Program-made: the position numbers and the translations under genes | The notes under the pieces: model-generated | What the model was told of the DNA's origin: nothing | The model's database searches: none | The model's input: the letters and a program-made list of their open reading frames with translations, nothing else | In this document: positions 5,642-7,904 of the stretch, one piece after another | Layout: every line of letters begins with the position of its first letter | How positions within the stretch are numbered: position 1 is the stretch's first letter | NCBI GenBank assembly: GCA_014378125.1 | Contig: JACMOG010000180.1 | Location: 1-7,904 of the forward strand | Origin: Vitreoscilla sp. | Lineage (GTDB): Bacteria > Pseudomonadota > Gammaproteobacteria > Burkholderiales > Burkholderiaceae | Length of the DNA stretch: 7,904 nt | Reading direction: 5' to 3'

Positions 5642-6241
5642 ATGGTGTCGGGGGCGCGCGCCAGAACTCGCTGCGCGCCTGCGGCGCTACGCTCGAACAA
5701 CCGTCTGCTCGTCGACGACAAGATGCAGGATCTCATCGTCGAGGGCGTCGACGTGGCGCTGCGCTTCGGCGCGATGGCCGATTCGTCGGCCGTCGCGCGC
5801 CGGCTGATGTCCACGCCGCGCGTGATCGCGGCGTCGCCGGCTTACCTGGGCCGCGCGGGCACGCCGCGCACGCCCGAAGACCTGGTCGCCCATCGCGCGG
5901 TCATCGGCGTCATCGGCTTCGGCTCGGGCTGGACGTTCTCGCGCGCAGGACACGACGACGTGACCGTGCGCATGGAGGGCCAGGTGTCGGCCAACCAGAA
6001 CGAGGCCGCCGTCGCCGCCGCGTTGGCGGGGCTGGGCATCGTGGCCACCACGCGGGAAGGGTGCCGGGCCGAGCTGGAGGCGGGCACGCTGGTGGAGCTG
6101 CTGCCCGATTGGGATCGGGGAACGATGGACATTCACGCCGTGTTCGCCAGCGGACGCGCCGCCAAGCCCGCGGCCAAGGCGTTCGCGGAGTTCCTGGCCG
6201 AGGCCTTGAATCCGCCGCGCGGTGGTGTGCGTACGGCATGA
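5642..6241 (+). pseudogene. Truncated LysR-family transcriptional regulator (C-terminal half only)
   Basis: From about 5702 the frame gives [23 protein letters not shown], then [26 protein letters not shown] and A-G-L-G-I-V-A-T. This is the second half of the LysR substrate-binding domain, ending normally with F-A-E-F-L-A-E-A-L. A full regulator is about 300 residues; here only about 180 are homologous. The winged-helix DNA-binding domain, linker and first part of the effector domain are missing. The first 20 residues of the open frame ([10 protein letters not shown]...) do not look like LysR sequence, so ATG 5642 is a chance start. The remnant cannot bind DNA as a LysR protein would. The rest of the domain is well preserved with no internal stops, which suggests a recent deletion or rearrangement near 5700. 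Its original target gene is unknown. Confidence 0.75.
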
Positions 6242-6252
6242 AACCGCTTTCA
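6239..6252. promoter_or_regulatory. LacI-family (cre-like) operator upstream of the GH30 gene
   Basis: TGAAACCGCTTTCA is an almost perfect 14-bp palindrome with a central CG and only one mismatched pair. It fits the general LacI/GalR-family operator form TGWAANCGNTNWCA exactly. It begins on the stop codon of the LysR remnant and ends 85 bp before the GH30 start. A sugar-responsive LacI-type repressor is therefore likely to control the hydrolase; no such repressor is complete in the window. The pattern match is seen directly; the regulator is inferred. Confidence 0.6.
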
Positions 6253-6337
6253 AAACCGCGTTAACATGCCGGATCCGGACGACGGCGGGGCCACGCGCGG
6301 CTGCCGCGAGCCGGACGCCACTGCCCCCGGAGACCTC

Positions 6338-7765
6338 ATGAATCCCGTCCTTCCCGCCGCCGTCGCCTGCGCGATCGGCCTGGCCCAGGCGTCCGCCATC
6401 GGCGCGACGCTGGAGATCCACACCACCGCGGCTGACAGTGCCGACCGCCTCGCGCTAACCGCCAGCGCGCCTTTCGAGCCCCGCAGGCAGCCGCCCGAAG
6501 GCGACGTCTCGGTGTTCGTCGACGCTGCCAAGACGTTCCAGACGATGCTGGGCATCGGCGGCGCGATCACCGACGCCAGCGCCGAGGTGTTTGCCAAGCT
6601 GTCGGCCAAGAACCAGGAGCGCCTGCTCCACGCCTACTACGACCCGAAGGACGGCATCGGCTACTCGCTGGCCCGCACCACCATCCACAGCTCGGACTTC
6701 AGCAGCGCCAGCTACACCTACATCGCCGAAGGCGATGCCAGGCTCGACACCTTCTCGGTGGCGCACGACCGCGAGTTCCGCATCCCGCTGATCAAGCGCG
6801 CCATCGCCGCGGCGGGCGGCCACCTGATGCTCTACGCGAGCCCGTGGAGCGCGCCCGCGTTCATGAAGACGAACGCCAGCATGCTGCAGGGCGGCCAACT
6901 CAAGCCCGAGTTCGCCGACGCCTGGGCGCACTACTACACGCGCTTCATCCGGGCCTACGAACGGGAAGGTATCCCCATCTGGGGCATCACGGTGCAGAAC
7001 GAGCCGATGGCCAGGCAGCGCTGGGAGTCGATGATCTTCAGCGCCGAGGAGGAGCGCGATTTCCTGAAGAACCACCTGGGACCGGTGATGGCCAGCGAAG
7101 GGCTGGGCGACCGCAAGATCATCGTGTGGGACCACAACCGCGACCTGATGACCCAGCGCGCCCACGTGATCTTCGACGACCCCGAGGCCTCGAAGTACGC
7201 CTGGGGCATGGGCTTCCACTGGTACGAGACCTGGGCCGGCGGCGCGCCGATGTTCGCCAACGTGGGCGTGGTGCATGCCGCGTATCCGGACAAGCACCTG
7301 CTGCTCACCGAGGCCACCGTCGAAGGCTTCGACCCGGCGCGCCTGCAGTCGTTCGCCAACGCCGAGCGCTACGGCACGGCCATCATCAACGACTTCAACA
7401 ACGGCGCCGAGGGCTGGACCGACTGGAACATCCTGCTGGACGAGCACGGCGGCCCGAACCACGTGGGCAACTTCTGCTTCGCCCCCGTGCACGCCGACAG
7501 CCGCACCGGCGAACTCACGTTCACGCCCGCCTTCTGGTACCTGGGCCACTTCTCCAGGTTCATCCGTCCGGGCGCGCACCGCGTGTCGGCGTCGAGCAGC
7601 CGCAGCAGCCTGCAGACCACCGCGTTCGCCAACCCCGACGGCACGCTGGCCACCGTGGTGATGAACGCCACCGACAATCCGGTGGACTACCGCTTCTTCC
7701 TGGGCAAGGACGAGGCGCGCGTGTCCATCCCGGCGCACGCCATCCAGACGCTGGTGATGCGCTGA
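6338..7765 (+). CDS. Secreted GH30-family glycoside hydrolase (glucosylceramidase-like)
   Basis: A 475-residue GH30 enzyme (retaining beta-glycosidase, clan GH-A). A signal peptide covers about 1-23 (hydrophobic P-A-A-V-A-C-A-I-G-L-A, cut near A-S-A or I-G-A), so it acts outside the cytoplasm. The catalytic (beta/alpha)8 barrel begins at I-G-G-A-I-T-D-A-S-A (73-82). It includes R-T-T-I-H-S-S-D (113-120) and A-S-P-W-S-A-P (167-173). The acid/base is E222 in T-V-Q-N-E-P, and the nucleophile is E325 in L-L-T-E-A. The C-terminal part (about 400-475) forms the beta-sandwich side domain typical of the family and ends in I-Q-T-L-V-M-R. Start ATG 6338 is chosen because G-G-A-G (6329-6332) precedes it and the signal peptide follows; the frame is open from 6266. 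Family members cleave glucosylceramide, beta-1,6-glucan or similar beta-glucosides; the substrate cannot be read from sequence. A LacI-type operator lies upstream. Confidence 0.92.
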   Translation: MNPVLPAAVACAIGLAQASAIGATLEIHTTAADSADRLALTASAPFEPRRQPPEGDVSVFVDAAKTFQTMLGIGGAITDASAEVFAKLSAKNQERLLHAYYDPKDGIGYSLARTTIHSSDFSSASYTYIAEGDARLDTFSVAHDREFRIPLIKRAIAAAGGHLMLYASPWSAPAFMKTNASMLQGGQLKPEFADAWAHYYTRFIRAYEREGIPIWGITVQNEPMARQRWESMIFSAEEERDFLKNHLGPVMASEGLGDRKIIVWDHNRDLMTQRAHVIFDDPEASKYAWGMGFHWYETWAGGAPMFANVGVVHAAYPDKHLLLTEATVEGFDPARLQSFANAERYGTAIINDFNNGAEGWTDWNILLDEHGGPNHVGNFCFAPVHADSRTGELTFTPAFWYLGHFSRFIRPGAHRVSASSSRSSLQTTAFANPDGTLATVVMNATDNPVDYRFFLGKDEARVSIPAHAIQTLVMR

Positions 7766-7776
7766 AGCCACCGCGT

Positions 7777-7794
7777 CAGCCTGCGCTCAGGCTG
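7777..7794. other. Hairpin downstream of the GH30 gene
   Basis: CAGCCTG (7777-7783), loop CGCT, CAGGCTG (7788-7794): a perfect 7-bp stem 12 bases after the GH30 stop. No T-run follows, so it is not a canonical intrinsic terminator, but it could stabilise or help end the transcript. Confidence 0.5.
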
Positions 7795-7811
7795 CTACCC
7801 GGAACACGGTA

Positions 7812-7827
7812 GGCCGCCTCGGCGGCC
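7812..7827. other. GC hairpin before the next gene
   Basis: GGCCGCC, TC, GGCGGCC is a perfect inverted repeat of seven bases with a two-base centre, all G/C in the arms. It lies 29 bp before the next predicted start and could be part of a transcript-end structure with the hairpin at 7777-7794. No function can be assigned. Confidence 0.35.
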
Positions 7828-7855
7828 GCGCGATCCGCGATGGCAAACTGACTCC

Positions 7856-7904
7856 ATGACGACGCGGCCCGAAGCCGACGGGGGAGAAAAGACGTTCGAG
7901 CATC
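7856..7904 (+). CDS. Start of an unidentified protein, cut by the window edge
   Basis: ATG 7856 opens a frame that stays open to the window end and gives 16 residues (M-T-T-R-P-E-A-D-G-G-E-K-T-F-E-H). No domain is recognisable. No clear Shine-Dalgarno precedes it, so the true start may be elsewhere. It follows GH30 on the same strand after a 90-bp gap containing two hairpins, and so may be a separate transcription unit. Confidence 0.4.
   Translation, partial: MTTRPEADGGEKTFEH

Noticed and set aside
5383..5814. Upstream extension of the bufA1 frame to a 234-residue protein
   Set aside because: It would place a signal peptide in the middle of the protein and ignore the strong Shine-Dalgarno before ATG 5382.
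6455..7771. 438-residue - strand open frame opposite the GH30 gene
   Set aside because: Shadow frame of low complexity; the + strand encodes both catalytic glutamates and the full GH30 fold.

Overview
The window is GC-rich DNA with strong G/C third-position bias, tightly packed genes and frequent GTG starts. Gene content and protein style suggest a betaproteobacterium, probably of the Burkholderiales. This is inferred from gene families and base composition; there is no rRNA or other marker to prove it.

Layout: (1) 1-189 is the 3' end of a + strand gene, probably the small beta-barrel tail of a helicase-like protein. It is followed by a strong GC palindrome at 204-233. (2) 332-2999 is a compact + strand operon of three signalling genes: a soluble histidine kinase without a sensor domain, a 500-residue KaiC-like protein with two RecA-type ATPase domains, and a stand-alone receiver-domain response regulator. 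No kaiA or kaiB lies nearby. (3) 5382-2986 on the - strand is a complete bufferin-type RiPP operon: precursor bufA1 (DUF2282, four cysteines, Sec signal), the DUF692 multinuclear iron oxidase bufB, the DUF2063 partner bufC and a DoxX-family membrane protein. Its last gene converges on the response regulator and their 3' ends overlap by 14 bp. (4) 5383-5700 has no convincing gene. It holds a possible ECF-type promoter for the bufferin operon and runs into a truncated LysR-family regulator (5642-6241) that has lost its DNA-binding half. (5) 6338-7765 is a secreted GH30 glycoside hydrolase with a LacI/cre-like operator upstream. (6) 7766-7855 is a spacer with two hairpins, and another + strand gene probably starts at 7856.

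How the genes work together: the first module looks like a phosphorelay coupled to a KaiC-type ATP-driven switch. The kinase and receiver, encoded on either side of the ATPase, are its likely partners. The second module should make a post-translationally modified, cysteine-rich periplasmic peptide of the kind recently linked to copper buffering. In it BufB and BufC form the modification machinery and DoxX acts in the membrane. The GH30 enzyme is a separate polysaccharide or glucoside utilisation function, probably under sugar-responsive LacI-type repression. The KaiC-like operon is the least understood part of the window.
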